A stretch of DNA of 38,981 nt from Chloroflexota bacterium (GCA_016235445.1 JACRLB010000023.1:1-38981), one strand, 5' to 3'. Shown: positions 25,460-32,882, counted from the stretch's first letter. Program-made: numbers and translations. Notes: a model not told the origin generated them from the sequence alone.

Positions 25460-26803
25460 ATGCCCGACCAAATTTACGTAATCGGCCACATCAACCCCGA
25501 CACAGACTCGATAGCCGCCGCCATGGGCTACGCCTGGCTCCTGCGCGAACGTGACGGAGTCCACGCAATTGCGGCCCGCGCTGGCGCGCTCAACGCGCAA
25601 ACTGCATGGGTCTTAAAAACGAATCAACTCGAAGCGCCGATCCTGCTCACCGACGCCTCCCCACGCTTCGGTTCGGTCATGAGGCGGCTCGATACCATCC
25701 GCCCAGATTCCCAGCTCGGCCTGGCGTGGACCCTCGCCAGCAAAACGGGCGGCATTGCCCCCATCGTCAGCGAGGATGGAATCCCCTACGGCCTCATCAA
25801 CGGCATGAGCCTTTTCAAATATTTCACCGACACCCTCGGCCCGCGCCCCGGCGATGCGACCGTGCGCGAGATGATGTCTGCAAAATGCGGTGACGCGGCA
25901 GATATGACCGTCCCGAAATATCAGGCCAACGCGCACATCCGCGATTCGCTCAACAAAATCTTGCGCGACGAATACAACGATTACTGGGTTGTGGACGAAC
26001 ATGGCGTGTACGTAGGCATCGCGAACCAGCGTGAAGTTTTGAATCCCCCGCGATTAAAAATCATTCTCGTGGATCACAACGAACCGCGTCAAGCCATCGC
26101 CGCGCTCGAAGAAGCCGAACTGCTTGAAATTCTCGATCATCATCGTCTCGGAAATCCGTACACCCACCAGCCCATCCGCTTCACGGTGGATACGGTTGGA
26201 TCAACTTCCACGCTGGTGACGGAACTAACCGCCGAGGCAGGGCTCTCCATGCCGCCCCCGCTGGCAGGCACGCTTCTTGCCGGGCTGGTATCTGATACTC
26301 TCATCCTGACATCTCCCACCACCACACAGCGTGACAAAGACGCCGCCGAACGCTTGTCCCGCTGGGCCTTCGTGGGGGGAAGTCCGCTCAAAGGGGAGAC
26401 GGTCAAGAGCTACGGCAAAGCCGTGCTCAGCGCAGGCGCGGGACTCTCGAACCGCAAGCCTCAAGAAATCGTCAGCACAGACATCAAACCCTTTGAAGGC
26501 GGCGGATTCAAATTCGCCGTAGCCCAGGCCGAAGTGACCGACATCCTGCAACTCACCGAACATCTCGCTCCCCTGCAAAACGCCCTCAACGACCTGCGCG
26601 ACAAACGCGGACTCAACTTCGCCATGCTTTTGGTCACCGATGTTGTGCGCGGCACAAGCCGCCTGCTCATCTCATCCAACGCCCCCGCCATCCTAAGCGA
26701 CCTCCCCTACCCGCCCCTCGCCGACGGCACACGCGACGCCCAGGGCGTTGTTTCAAGAAAGAAACAATTATTGCCCGCCGTATTGGGGTTGTTGGAAAGA
26801 TAA
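25460..26803 (+). CDS. ppaC: Family II inorganic pyrophosphatase with CBS domains
   Basis: Hydrolyses pyrophosphate with Mn2+. The 447-residue protein carries the DHH phosphoesterase motifs 'GHINPDTDS' (His10, Asp14, Asp16), 'VDHNE', 'LDHHRLG' and 'SDTL', and the DHHA2 ending 'SRKKQLLP'. Classical family II enzymes are near 310 residues; the extra 120 or so (about 75-200) form a CBS pair, known to let AMP inhibit and ATP activate this subfamily. No DRTGG domain is evident in that region. Cytoplasmic. GGAG upstream, at long spacing. Confidence 0.92.
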   Translation: MPDQIYVIGHINPDTDSIAAAMGYAWLLRERDGVHAIAARAGALNAQTAWVLKTNQLEAPILLTDASPRFGSVMRRLDTIRPDSQLGLAWTLASKTGGIAPIVSEDGIPYGLINGMSLFKYFTDTLGPRPGDATVREMMSAKCGDAADMTVPKYQANAHIRDSLNKILRDEYNDYWVVDEHGVYVGIANQREVLNPPRLKIILVDHNEPRQAIAALEEAELLEILDHHRLGNPYTHQPIRFTVDTVGSTSTLVTELTAEAGLSMPPPLAGTLLAGLVSDTLILTSPTTTQRDKDAAERLSRWAFVGGSPLKGETVKSYGKAVLSAGAGLSNRKPQEIVSTDIKPFEGGGFKFAVAQAEVTDILQLTEHLAPLQNALNDLRDKRGLNFAMLLVTDVVRGTSRLLISSNAPAILSDLPYPPLADGTRDAQGVVSRKKQLLPAVLGLLER

Positions 26804-26807
26804 TAAC

Positions 26808-26836
26808 GTAGGGACACAGCGGCGCTGTGTCCCTAC
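26808..26836. repeat. GTAGGGACACAGC palindrome
   Basis: Perfect 13-bp arms around GGC (GTAGGGACACAGC and GCTGTGTCCCTAC). It starts GTA and ends TAC like the RAYT palindromes. It follows ppaC and might also act as a weak terminator, but there is no T-tract. Confidence 0.8.
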
Positions 26837-26877
26837 ACGTGAGGGTAGAGTAAAATAATATGAAAGGAATAAATGCA

Positions 26878-27252
26878 ATGTTTCAACTTGAGACAAAAAT
26901 GAACCCAACTGGTTTCCCGCCTGTGGCAGAGACATTACCACAGGCAATTGAAAGCATTGTATCTGTTCTCAAGCCCGAGAAAATCATCCTGTTTGGTTCG
27001 TATGCACAAGGCAACCCAAACCATGACAGCGACGTAGATTTACTGGTAATTATGGAGCTACACGGAGATTACAAGGAAAAATACCACGCTATTTCCATGC
27101 TTCTTTATCCAAGAAAATTTCCAGTGGATATTATTCTGAAAACCCCCAAAGACGTCGAGGAAGCTCAAAAGGGCGGCAAAGATAACAGCTTCTTCATTCG
27201 TGAAATTCTCAAAAAAAGCAAAGTGCTTTATGACAGAAATAAGCGAGCTTAA
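26878..27252 (+). CDS. MNT-type nucleotidyltransferase
   Basis: A 124-residue protein of the minimal nucleotidyltransferase family: 'IILFGSYAQGNPNHDSDVDL' contains the GSxAxG and DSDVD motifs that bind the nucleotide and metal. Such proteins are normally paired with a HEPN protein as a toxin-antitoxin (MntA/HepT) system, the transferase AMPylating the HEPN toxin. ATG 26878 is preferred over 26860 because AAAGGA stands nine bases before it. The following HEPN reading frame starts 23 bases before this gene's stop but is truncated, so this is a widowed antitoxin-like gene. TAAAAT at 26851-26856 may be its -10 box. Confidence 0.85.
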   Translation: MFQLETKMNPTGFPPVAETLPQAIESIVSVLKPEKIILFGSYAQGNPNHDSDVDLLVIMELHGDYKEKYHAISMLLYPRKFPVDIILKTPKDVEEAQKGGKDNSFFIREILKKSKVLYDRNKRA

Positions 27253-27349
27253 ATCCTGGATCGAAAATGCCGAGGAAGATTTTTCTGCCAAGCCTACACC
27301 AAAACGTAGTAACCGCTTTGCGTCAGTCGTTCGGGTAAAAGGCGACTAA
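27230..27349 (+). pseudogene. Truncated HEPN-domain gene
   Basis: ATG 27230 opens a frame giving 'MTEISELKSWIENAEEDFSA', the usual first helix of HEPN partners, then loses similarity ('KPTPKRSNR...') and stops after 39 residues at a TAA inside a palindrome (27335-27361). A whole HEPN protein is about 110-140 residues and has an RxxxxH RNase motif, absent here. Overlap with the nucleotidyltransferase stop is the normal arrangement for the pair. Probably a deletion or insertion remnant. Confidence 0.6.
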
Positions 27350-27361
27350 AGTCGCCACTAC
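27335..27361. repeat. GGCGACTAAAGTCGCC palindrome
   Basis: GGCGACTAAAGTCGCC (27341-27356) within GTAAAA...CACTAC. It supplies the stop codon of the truncated HEPN frame. Confidence 0.75.
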
Positions 27362-27406
27362 GAAGCCCTTTCGTAATCTACCGAAAACAGGAGTACTGAA
27401 ATACCA

Positions 27407-27721
27407 ATGGAATTTCAAGCAATCATAGAAAGAGCATTAAACATACGAAAACAATACGAGAAGAAAGAGGAATATCTTTATGGCGCATCGTGGACAAATG
27501 AAGAAATAACTCTTGGCTTCATCGGCGACGTGGGTGATCTAGCAAAACTTATCATTGCAGAAAACGGCAAACGTAATATTCCCAACAGCAGGGAAAAACT
27601 TGAACATGAGCTTTCCGATTGTCTCTGGTCCATCATCGTTCTCGCCAATGCCCATAAGATAGATTTGGAGAAATCATTTTCAAAGACCATGGATGAGATC
27701 GAAAAGCAAATAAATGGATAA
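27407..27721 (+). CDS. MazG-like nucleotide pyrophosphohydrolase
   Basis: A 104-residue all-alpha protein with 'TLGFIGDVGDLAKLIIAENG' and 'LEHELSDCLWSIIVLANAHK', the Glu/Asp-bearing helices of the MazG/iMazG fold (ExxD in HELSD), followed by 'LEKSFSKTMDEIEKQI'. Such enzymes cleave nucleoside triphosphates and clear non-canonical nucleotides. The first acidic motif is less canonical (GDVGDLAK), so activity is uncertain. CAGGAG lies 14 bases upstream. It is followed after 5 bases by the XdhC gene, so the two may be co-transcribed. Confidence 0.75.
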   Translation: MEFQAIIERALNIRKQYEKKEEYLYGASWTNEEITLGFIGDVGDLAKLIIAENGKRNIPNSREKLEHELSDCLWSIIVLANAHKIDLEKSFSKTMDEIEKQING

Positions 27722-27726
27722 ACAAA

Positions 27727-28518
27727 TTGATTTCAATCTATCAGGCTCTTTCCGAACTCGAAAAAAATAATGGCTCAGCGGCTCTTTGCACGGTGACGAA
27801 GAGCGAAGGCTCCACGCCGCGGCATGTGGGCAGTAAGATGCTGGTGTATCCCGATGGAAAATTCATCGGCACGGTGGGCGGTGGTGACCTCGAACATCGC
27901 GTGCTCGACGAAGCGTGGATGACGATCTCGGACGGCGAGGCGCGCCTTTTACATTACAACATGGCTGACCCCTCACGCGGCGACCCCGGCGTGTGCGGCG
28001 GCCAGGTGGAGGTATTTGTGGAACCAATTCTTCCTCCCCCACTGCTGGTCGTCATTGGCGCGGGGCATGTGGGCAAGGCTGTTGTCCATTTGGCAAAGTG
28101 GCTGGGATTCCGCGTGGCGGTCTGTGATGACCGCGCGGAATTTTGTACGCCCGAAGTCACCCCCGGTGCGGATGCTTATTACCCTGTGACAATGGACAAA
28201 CTCCCCGAGCACATCAAAATTGACAAGCGCACCATTTTGATCTTGACAACTCGCGGCGCGAATGTGGACTCTGCGGGAATAGCCCCGCTTCTGGACTCCA
28301 CTGCGGGCTACATCGGGGTAATCGGCTCCCGCCGCCGCTGGGCGACTACCGTCAAAGCGTTGATGGAAAAGGGTATTTCCGAGGAAAAGATCGCGCGAGT
28401 CCGCTCGCCGATGGGGATTGAGTTGCAAGCTGAAACTCCCGAGGAGATCGCCGTCAGCATACTGGCGGAGGTGATGATGGTGAAAGCCAAAGCGACGGGA
28501 ATGCCGATGAAGGGGTAG
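27727..28518 (+). CDS. XdhC/CoxI-family molybdenum cofactor chaperone
   Basis: A 263-residue protein with the N-terminal XdhC/CoxI domain ('LCTVTKSEGSTPRHVGSKML', 'GTVGGGDLEHRVL', 'GVCGGQVEVFVEP') and the C-terminal Rossmann part ('LLVVIGAGHVGKAVVHLA', 'GVIGSRRRW', 'RVRSPMGIEL'). XdhC proteins bind molybdenum cofactor, assist its sulphuration and insert it into xanthine dehydrogenase-type enzymes. This fits the hydroxylase subunits at 11880 and 20698. The start is a TTG at 27727, six codons after the MazG stop region, with no visible ribosome binding site. GC-rich inside, but a long AT-rich repeat follows. Confidence 0.9.
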   Translation: MISIYQALSELEKNNGSAALCTVTKSEGSTPRHVGSKMLVYPDGKFIGTVGGGDLEHRVLDEAWMTISDGEARLLHYNMADPSRGDPGVCGGQVEVFVEPILPPPLLVVIGAGHVGKAVVHLAKWLGFRVAVCDDRAEFCTPEVTPGADAYYPVTMDKLPEHIKIDKRTILILTTRGANVDSAGIAPLLDSTAGYIGVIGSRRRWATTVKALMEKGISEEKIARVRSPMGIELQAETPEEIAVSILAEVMMVKAKATGMPMKG

Positions 28519-28520
28519 GG

Positions 28521-28642
28521 CAGTGAACAGTAATCAGTGAGCAGTGATCGGTGAACAGTAATTGGTAATTGGTAATTGGTAATTGGTAATTGGTAATTGG
28601 TAATTGGTAATTGGTAATTGGTAATTGGTAATTGGTAATTGG
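28521..28642. repeat. Large heptamer array (CAGTGAN then TGGTAAT)
   Basis: Six degenerate units (CAGTGAA, CAGTAAT, CAGTGAG, CAGTGAT, CGGTGAA, CAGTAAT) run in phase into eleven TGGTAAT units. Both parts have a period of exactly seven. It sits directly after the XdhC stop. Confidence 0.95.
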
Positions 28643-28891
28643 TTAAGCTGAGCTGAAACCCCGAAGGGGTGAAATGATTATAGACTGTGGGTGGCAGATT
28701 GTTCCAACCCCGAAGGGGTGGCATGGTTCTTAACATCGAGCGTGGAAAATGATTCAGAAAACAGAATCAGGTTCGAGATTAAGAGAGAGGCGTGTTTCAG
28801 GCGGCGGAGAGGTGAAGGCGGCGGGTAAATGTCCATCGGGGTGTGAAACGAATCAGCGGTGGAATTCGTAGAAAAATAAGAAAAACGGTTC
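28643..28891. other. Gene-free stretch with two ACCCCGAAGGGGT motifs
   Basis: ACCCCGAAGGGGT occurs at 28658-28670 and 28707-28719, each followed by a GNNATG-like tail; from general knowledge this is a widespread interspersed repeat. Nothing else is evident before the promoter of the next gene. Confidence 0.6.
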
Positions 28892-28920
28892 TTGTATCAG
28901 CAAGTTCATTCGGCTATAAT
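28892..28920 (+). promoter_or_regulatory. Promoter of the SPFH gene
   Basis: TTGTAT (28892-28897) and a consensus TATAAT (28915-28920) with exactly 17 nt between. Start would be near 28927, leaving a 24-nt leader with GGAGA. Confidence 0.6.
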
Positions 28921-28950
28921 CTGGACGTTATTATAAAAAAGGAGAGAAAC

Positions 28951-29985
28951 ATGGCTAGAATTTTCGATGTCATTGAATATGCAAATGAAATGAGCGATGA
29001 GATCGTCCACCGCTTTCCCGAAGAAGGCATTGGCGATTACCGACTTGGCTCGCAGGTGATCGTGCGTGAAAGCCAGAGCGCGGTGTTCTTCCGCGATGGG
29101 CAGGCGCTGGATGTGTTCAAGCCGGGGCGGCACACCATTGCAACTGCAAACATCCCGAAGTTGATCGATTTTATTGGCAAGGCGTTCAATGATCGCACTC
29201 CTTTTCCTGCGGAAGTATATTTCGTATCGAAGAAGGAGTTTGCGAATAAGAAGTGGGGCACGCCGCAGCCGATCATTGTCCGCAACCCGAACATGGGTCT
29301 GGGTGTGGCTCTGTTGCAGGGATTTGGAACGTATTCGTTTCAGGTAAAAGACCCGCAACAATTCGTGACTCAAATTGTCGGGGCAACTGGTTCGTATCGC
29401 ACTTCGGAAATTGAAGAACGATTACGAACGATGTTGCTTTCCAAACTTCAAGATGTGCTTGGCGAAACAGGCGCGAAGAATTCCGTGCCTGAAATGATCG
29501 GCCTGACCGAGGAGATTGGCTCGGCGGTTCGCGCGAAGGCGAAGGAAGATTTCGAGGCGATTGGCCTGACGCTAAAGACCTTCTACATCGGCAACCTCAA
29601 GCCTTCTGACAAATCTGCCCAGGAACTACGTGACATGGGGATGCTCGATATGCAAACCTACACCCAATTGCAAGCCGCGGATGCGATGCGCGATGCGGCC
29701 CAGAACGAAGGCGGCGGCGCAGGCCTCACGGCTGGCATTGGCGCAGGGATGGGCATTGGCAATTTGATGGGTCAAGCCCTGCAAGGCGGAATGCAAGCTG
29801 GAAGCGCGGGTGGCGGTGGCGCGAAGATGCCCGATATTATGACTCCCGCCGAAGCGGCGCAGTTTATGAAAGTGACCGAGGATGACATTCTCGAAGCGAT
29901 CAAGGATAAAAGCTTGAAAGCCAAGAAGGTCGGCAAGGCGTTCCGCATCAGCAAGGATAATCTGGAAGAGTTTATGAATAGTTAG
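28951..29985 (+). CDS. SPFH-domain protein with a C-terminal excisionase-type DNA-binding domain
   Basis: A 344-residue protein. Residues 1-220 match the YdjI-type SPFH or 'virion core protein' family ('VIVRESQSAVFFRDGQALDV', 'FKPGRHTIATANIPKL', 'SEIEERLRTMLLSKL'). A Gly/Ala/Met-rich linker follows (about 253-290). Residues about 296-344 ('MTPAEAAQFMKVTEDDILEA', then 'KAFRISKDNLEEFM') form a HTH_17/excisionase fold. SPFH proteins of this branch usually end in zinc ribbons; here a winged-helix-like module takes that place, which is unusual. It has no membrane helix. GGAGA precedes the ATG. Function in stress or phage response is only inferred. Confidence 0.82.
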   Translation: MARIFDVIEYANEMSDEIVHRFPEEGIGDYRLGSQVIVRESQSAVFFRDGQALDVFKPGRHTIATANIPKLIDFIGKAFNDRTPFPAEVYFVSKKEFANKKWGTPQPIIVRNPNMGLGVALLQGFGTYSFQVKDPQQFVTQIVGATGSYRTSEIEERLRTMLLSKLQDVLGETGAKNSVPEMIGLTEEIGSAVRAKAKEDFEAIGLTLKTFYIGNLKPSDKSAQELRDMGMLDMQTYTQLQAADAMRDAAQNEGGGAGLTAGIGAGMGIGNLMGQALQGGMQAGSAGGGGAKMPDIMTPAEAAQFMKVTEDDILEAIKDKSLKAKKVGKAFRISKDNLEEFMNS

Positions 29986-29988
29986 AGA

Positions 29989-30016
29989 GAGACTGGGGGA
30001 ATGGAGACTGGAGATT
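29989..30016. repeat. Degenerate heptamer run (GGAGATT type)
   Basis: GAGACTG, GGGGAAT, GGAGACT and GGAGATT, period 7, between the SPFH stop and the terminator hairpin. Confidence 0.4.
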
Positions 30017-30017
30017 A

Positions 30018-30053
30018 GTAAAAGAGACTTTCCGAGATGAGAGTCTCTTTTAC
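30018..30053. terminator. Bidirectional terminator between SPFH and hepT
   Basis: GTAAAAGAGACT and AGTCTCTTTTAC pair over 12 bp around a 12-nt loop, with A-rich and T-rich ends. The flanking genes converge, so it suits both strands. Confidence 0.7.
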
Positions 30054-30069
30054 ATTGTACGAATTACTT

Positions 30070-30417
30070 TTACTCATCATCAGGGAGCAATTTGAGAAGC
30101 GCGGCGAGTAATTCGGGGACGGCTACGGTAGCGGCAAGCCAGACGCGGTTTAGCAGGGTTTCCCCATATTCATGGGCGAGAACATTGCGAAATCCAATAA
30201 GGTTTTTCCACTCAACTTCAGGGTTTTGATTTCGGTATTGAGGAGAAATATGGGAAGCCGCTTCTCCAATAATGGTAAGCAGTCTTTCCACCGCCAGGCG
30301 CAGTGTTTTATTTTTCTCGAATTCATGGAACTTAACGCCACGCATAAGCCCCGTAATATCGCGCGCGGCTTCACGCATGTCCCATAAATAGGATTGCGCT
30401 TGTTTATTGTGCGGCAT
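30070..30417 (-). CDS. hepT: HepT-like HEPN toxin
   Basis: A 115-residue DUF86/HepT protein: 'YLWDMREAARDITGLMRG', 'AVERLLTIIGEAASHIS' and the RNase motif 'RNVLAHEYGE' (R-x4-H, then Y). In MntA/HepT systems HepT cuts RNA (tRNA ends) until MntA adds AMP groups to its Tyr. The gene follows mntA and overlaps it by 14 bases, the usual order. The motif is complete, so it is probably functional. Confidence 0.88.
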   Translation of the reverse strand: MPHNKQAQSYLWDMREAARDITGLMRGVKFHEFEKNKTLRLAVERLLTIIGEAASHISPQYRNQNPEVEWKNLIGFRNVLAHEYGETLLNRVWLAATVAVPELLAALLKLLPDDE

Positions 30418-30715
30418 AAATAACCTTCGCCGTACTTAATATTTCCTTCCTGCGATAAGGATTACGAAGCCCATCTTTTTCCACAAGATCAACTGGGCGT
30501 TTAAATAATTTTTCAAGTTCAAACTGCATTTCAACCAGTTCAGACAACCCAATAGGCGCATCGGGCTTAATAACCAACAGCACGTCCACATCGCTTTTGG
30601 GACGGAAGTCGTCGCGCAGGACAGAGCCGAACAGCGAAAATTCGGTGACACCCCAGCGTTCACAGAACGCGGCGATTTTTTTTCTAGGAATGATGAATTT
30701 CTTTTTTGCGCGCAT
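30404..30715 (-). CDS. mntA: MntA nucleotidyltransferase antitoxin
   Basis: A 103-residue minimal nucleotidyltransferase, 'FSLFGSVLRDDFRPKSDVDV' holding the GS and DVD nucleotide and metal motif, then 'FELEKLFKRPVDLVEKDGLR'. It is expected to AMPylate and silence HepT. ATG 30715 is followed by a Lys/Arg-rich start (MRAKKKF). TATAAT on the minus strand at 30731-30736 and AGG before the start support expression. It is a complete pair, unlike the widowed one at 26878. Confidence 0.88.
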   Translation of the reverse strand: MRAKKKFIIPRKKIAAFCERWGVTEFSLFGSVLRDDFRPKSDVDVLLVIKPDAPIGLSELVEMQFELEKLFKRPVDLVEKDGLRNPYRRKEILSTAKVIYAAQ

Positions 30716-30730
30716 GTTTACCTGTTTAAA

Positions 30731-30736
30731 ATTATA
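30731..30736 (-). promoter_or_regulatory. -10 box of mntA-hepT
   Basis: Consensus TATAAT on the minus strand, 15 nt before the ATG. The -35 candidate TTGGAA (30756-30761) has a long spacer of 19. Confidence 0.45.
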
Positions 30737-30751
30737 GCATAGGCATTGTGG

Positions 30752-32350
30752 TCATTCCAATTCCGAAATCACATTTGAAACCGCGTCGAGCACATCACTC
30801 GCAAGGACGGAAGCAGTTGTGCCAAGAGTCTCGGCGGCGAACAGCCCCGCCTGGGCGTGGATGAATGCGCCTGCCACGGCGGCATCGTACGCATCCAACC
30901 CTTGGGCGCGGAGGCCGACGATGAGGCCAGCCAGCACATCCCCTGTGCCTGCGCGGGCGAGGGCGGGCGTGGCAACAGGGATGATGGTACTTCGTCCATC
31001 AGGAGAAGCGACGACCGTGAACGCGCCTTTCAAAACAACCACGTGCTCCCATTCCTTTGAGTACCTGCCTGCAATCGCTTCGCGATTGGATTGAATCTCT
31101 GCCTTTGGCAAACCCGTCAACACAGACATTTCACCGGGGTGCGGAGTGAGCACAGCGGGTGCAAATAATTTTTTATACCAGTCCGTGATCTGAGATAAAT
31201 GCCTTAACCCGTCCGCATCCACAACCATTGGGATTTGCACCGATGGAATTAAATCTTCGACAAAAGCCCCTGTGGAAAGTTTATCGCCGAGGCCAGGGCC
31301 GATCAAAAACGCGGTAGCCCGTTCCAGGTTTTGCAGAACTGTCCATGCCGCGGAGGAGGGCGACGGAAGTACTTGCAGGTTTTGCAAAACATTGTCTGAA
31401 GCGTGATCGGAAATGAATCCATTTTCGTGCGGGAGCAAGACCCATGTCGCTTCGGGGATGTGCCCCGCGAGCGCGGCGTGCAACGGCTCGGGAACGGCCA
31501 GAGTAACGAGTCCCGCGCCGATGCGATACGCGGCCTTGCCAGCCAGCAGGGCCGCCCCCGTGTAAGAGGCAGAACCAGCCACAACGAAAACCGTACCAAA
31601 CGTCCCTTTGTGTGAGGCGGGTGTTCGCTCAGGCATCAGCGCAGAGACCATGTTCCAATCCGCAACATCAGCAAAAATCGAATTCCATGAATTCAATTTT
31701 TCAGGCAGGCCAATATCCACCACCTGCAATTCGCCGACAAACTCAAACGCAGGCAGTTTCAGCAATCCATGTTTGACGGCCGCCATCGTAATTGTGAGAT
31801 CAGCAGGGATGGTTTCATCGGCGGCCTCGCCCGTGTCGCAATCCACACCTGAGGGACAATCCACCGCAACGATGAAAGGAGGCAACTCCATTTCGGATGT
31901 GATGAAATTTATTTTTCCAAGAAGCTGGGCCGCCTCTTTCTTTAACGGGAGCTTGATCCCCGTCCCAAGCATTCCATCCACGAAGACATGGGACTGGTTA
32001 AGAAAGGCCGTGAGAGATTCGTCATTTTCATCGTTCGTGGATTCAGAGACCTCGCCGCCCACAGACAAATAATGCGCGATGAGTTCATCATTCTTTTTGC
32101 GGTTGACAAGATAAGCGTGCGTGCGCCAGCCTGCCTCGGCCAGCCACGCCAGCGCGACGAGCGTATCTCCGCCATTGTTGCCCGACCCCACCAACCCAAC
32201 GACCTCGTCCCAGCCATTCTCCTGCCCCAGCGCATGGACAAGCTCCGCAAGCCCGCGGCCTGCATTCTGCATCATCTCAGCATACGAGACGCCTTTTGCA
32301 TCCGCCTCTTTTTCGATTGCGTGCATTTGACCAACAGTAACAAGTTTCAT
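30752..32350 (-). CDS. nnr: Bifunctional NAD(P)H-hydrate epimerase and ADP-dependent dehydratase
   Basis: A 532-residue repair enzyme that converts damaged NAD(P)H hydrates back. Residues 1-215 form the YjeF N-terminal epimerase ('GLVGSGNNGGDTLVALAWLA', 'DGMLGTGIK', 'VAVDCPSGVD'). Residues about 225-532 form the C-terminal ribokinase-like dehydratase ('FGTVFVVAGSASYTGAALL', 'LIGPGLG', 'VVDADGLRHL', 'LTPHPGEMSVL', 'ARAGTGDVLAGLI'). Both sites are intact and the length is normal for the fusion. Monocistronic; mntA follows 37 bp after its stop. A minus-strand TATAAT at 32387-32392 is a likely -10 box. Confidence 0.95.
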   Translation of the reverse strand: MKLVTVGQMHAIEKEADAKGVSYAEMMQNAGRGLAELVHALGQENGWDEVVGLVGSGNNGGDTLVALAWLAEAGWRTHAYLVNRKKNDELIAHYLSVGGEVSESTNDENDESLTAFLNQSHVFVDGMLGTGIKLPLKKEAAQLLGKINFITSEMELPPFIVAVDCPSGVDCDTGEAADETIPADLTITMAAVKHGLLKLPAFEFVGELQVVDIGLPEKLNSWNSIFADVADWNMVSALMPERTPASHKGTFGTVFVVAGSASYTGAALLAGKAAYRIGAGLVTLAVPEPLHAALAGHIPEATWVLLPHENGFISDHASDNVLQNLQVLPSPSSAAWTVLQNLERATAFLIGPGLGDKLSTGAFVEDLIPSVQIPMVVDADGLRHLSQITDWYKKLFAPAVLTPHPGEMSVLTGLPKAEIQSNREAIAGRYSKEWEHVVVLKGAFTVVASPDGRSTIIPVATPALARAGTGDVLAGLIVGLRAQGLDAYDAAVAGAFIHAQAGLFAAETLGTTASVLASDVLDAVSNVISELE

Positions 32351-32386
32351 AAGGTCTCACTTTTTTCAGAAATGCCTGTGTAATTC

Positions 32387-32392
32387 ATTATA
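32387..32392 (-). promoter_or_regulatory. -10 box of nnr
   Basis: Consensus TATAAT on the minus strand, 36 nt before the nnr ATG. No good -35 hexamer. Confidence 0.45.
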
Positions 32393-32442
32393 CAAATTTT
32401 TTGAGGCGGGTGTTAAGTCTTGCAATCACAATGGCATGGTTG

Positions 32443-32470
32443 GTAGAACAAGTCTATAGACTTGTTCTAC
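32443..32470. repeat. Third perfect 28-bp REP palindrome
   Basis: Half-site GTAGAACAAGTCTA and its exact reverse complement, unlinked to the transposase 12 kb upstream. Followed by AAG as in the other copies. It lies just upstream of the -10 box of the next gene. Confidence 0.95.
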
Positions 32471-32484
32471 AAGCGGGCTACTGG

Positions 32485-32493
32485 TGCTATAAT
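32485..32493 (+). promoter_or_regulatory. Extended -10 promoter of the 73-residue gene
   Basis: TGC followed by TATAAT is a good extended -10. TTGTTC in the right arm of the REP palindrome (32463-32468) could act as a -35 at a 19-nt spacer. Confidence 0.55.
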
Positions 32494-32515
32494 CGAATCA
32501 GAAAAGGAGTACCCC

Positions 32516-32737
32516 ATGAACGAAGAAAAACGCAAAGCCATGAGAGATAAACTTCCGCCTGAAGCGCTGGAACACATGAAAGCCGCGCGCGAGGAAATGC
32601 GCAAGAGCATGGAAGCCATCCTGCCCCCGGGCTTTCTGGAGCATCGCCGCACCGCCCGCAAGGAAATGCTGATGGCCTTCCGCAGTTTGATAGACGCCGC
32701 AATCGAAAAGACGGAAGAAAAAAGCAAAGCTTCATAA
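32516..32737 (+). CDS. Small charged helical protein, unknown
   Basis: A 73-residue protein with many Lys, Glu, Arg and Met: 'MNEEKRKAMRDKLPPEALEH', 'MRKSMEAILPPGFLEHRRTA' and 'FRSLIDAAIEKTEEK'. The pattern 'LPPEALEHMKAAREEMRKSM' / 'LPPGFLEHRRTARKEMLMAF' is an internal duplication of about 20 residues, so it is probably two similar helix pairs. No signal peptide. AAGGAG precedes the ATG, and a strong terminator follows, so it is a complete single-gene unit. No family recognised. Confidence 0.75.
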   Translation: MNEEKRKAMRDKLPPEALEHMKAAREEMRKSMEAILPPGFLEHRRTARKEMLMAFRSLIDAAIEKTEEKSKAS

Positions 32738-32741
32738 AAGC

Positions 32742-32776
32742 AAACACTCGCTCCAAAAATCGGGGCGAGTGTTTTT
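32742..32776 (+). terminator. Rho-independent terminator
   Basis: A 13-bp stem (from AAACACTCGC, with one G-U pair) around AAAAATC, followed by TTTTT. Confidence 0.9.
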
Positions 32777-32882
32777 AATTTCGAAACACTGAAACACGAA
32801 TTTTCGCTAATCTTTTTAAAATTCGCGTGGATTGGCGTAGATTAGCGGATTCTCCTTGAATTTTGCGTAAGTCCTGTTAACT
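32777..32882. repeat. Degenerate AATTCGCG..GATTAGCG repeats
   Basis: 'GAATTTTCGCTAATC', 'AAATTCGCGTGGATT' and 'GCGTAGATTAGCGGATT' are related direct and inverted segments. No gene is seen in this stretch between the terminator and the ubiB stop. Confidence 0.5.

Noticed and set aside
28559-28642. Regular repeat that could look like a CRISPR array
   Set aside because: It is a simple 7-bp tandem repeat without spacers, and no cas gene is present.
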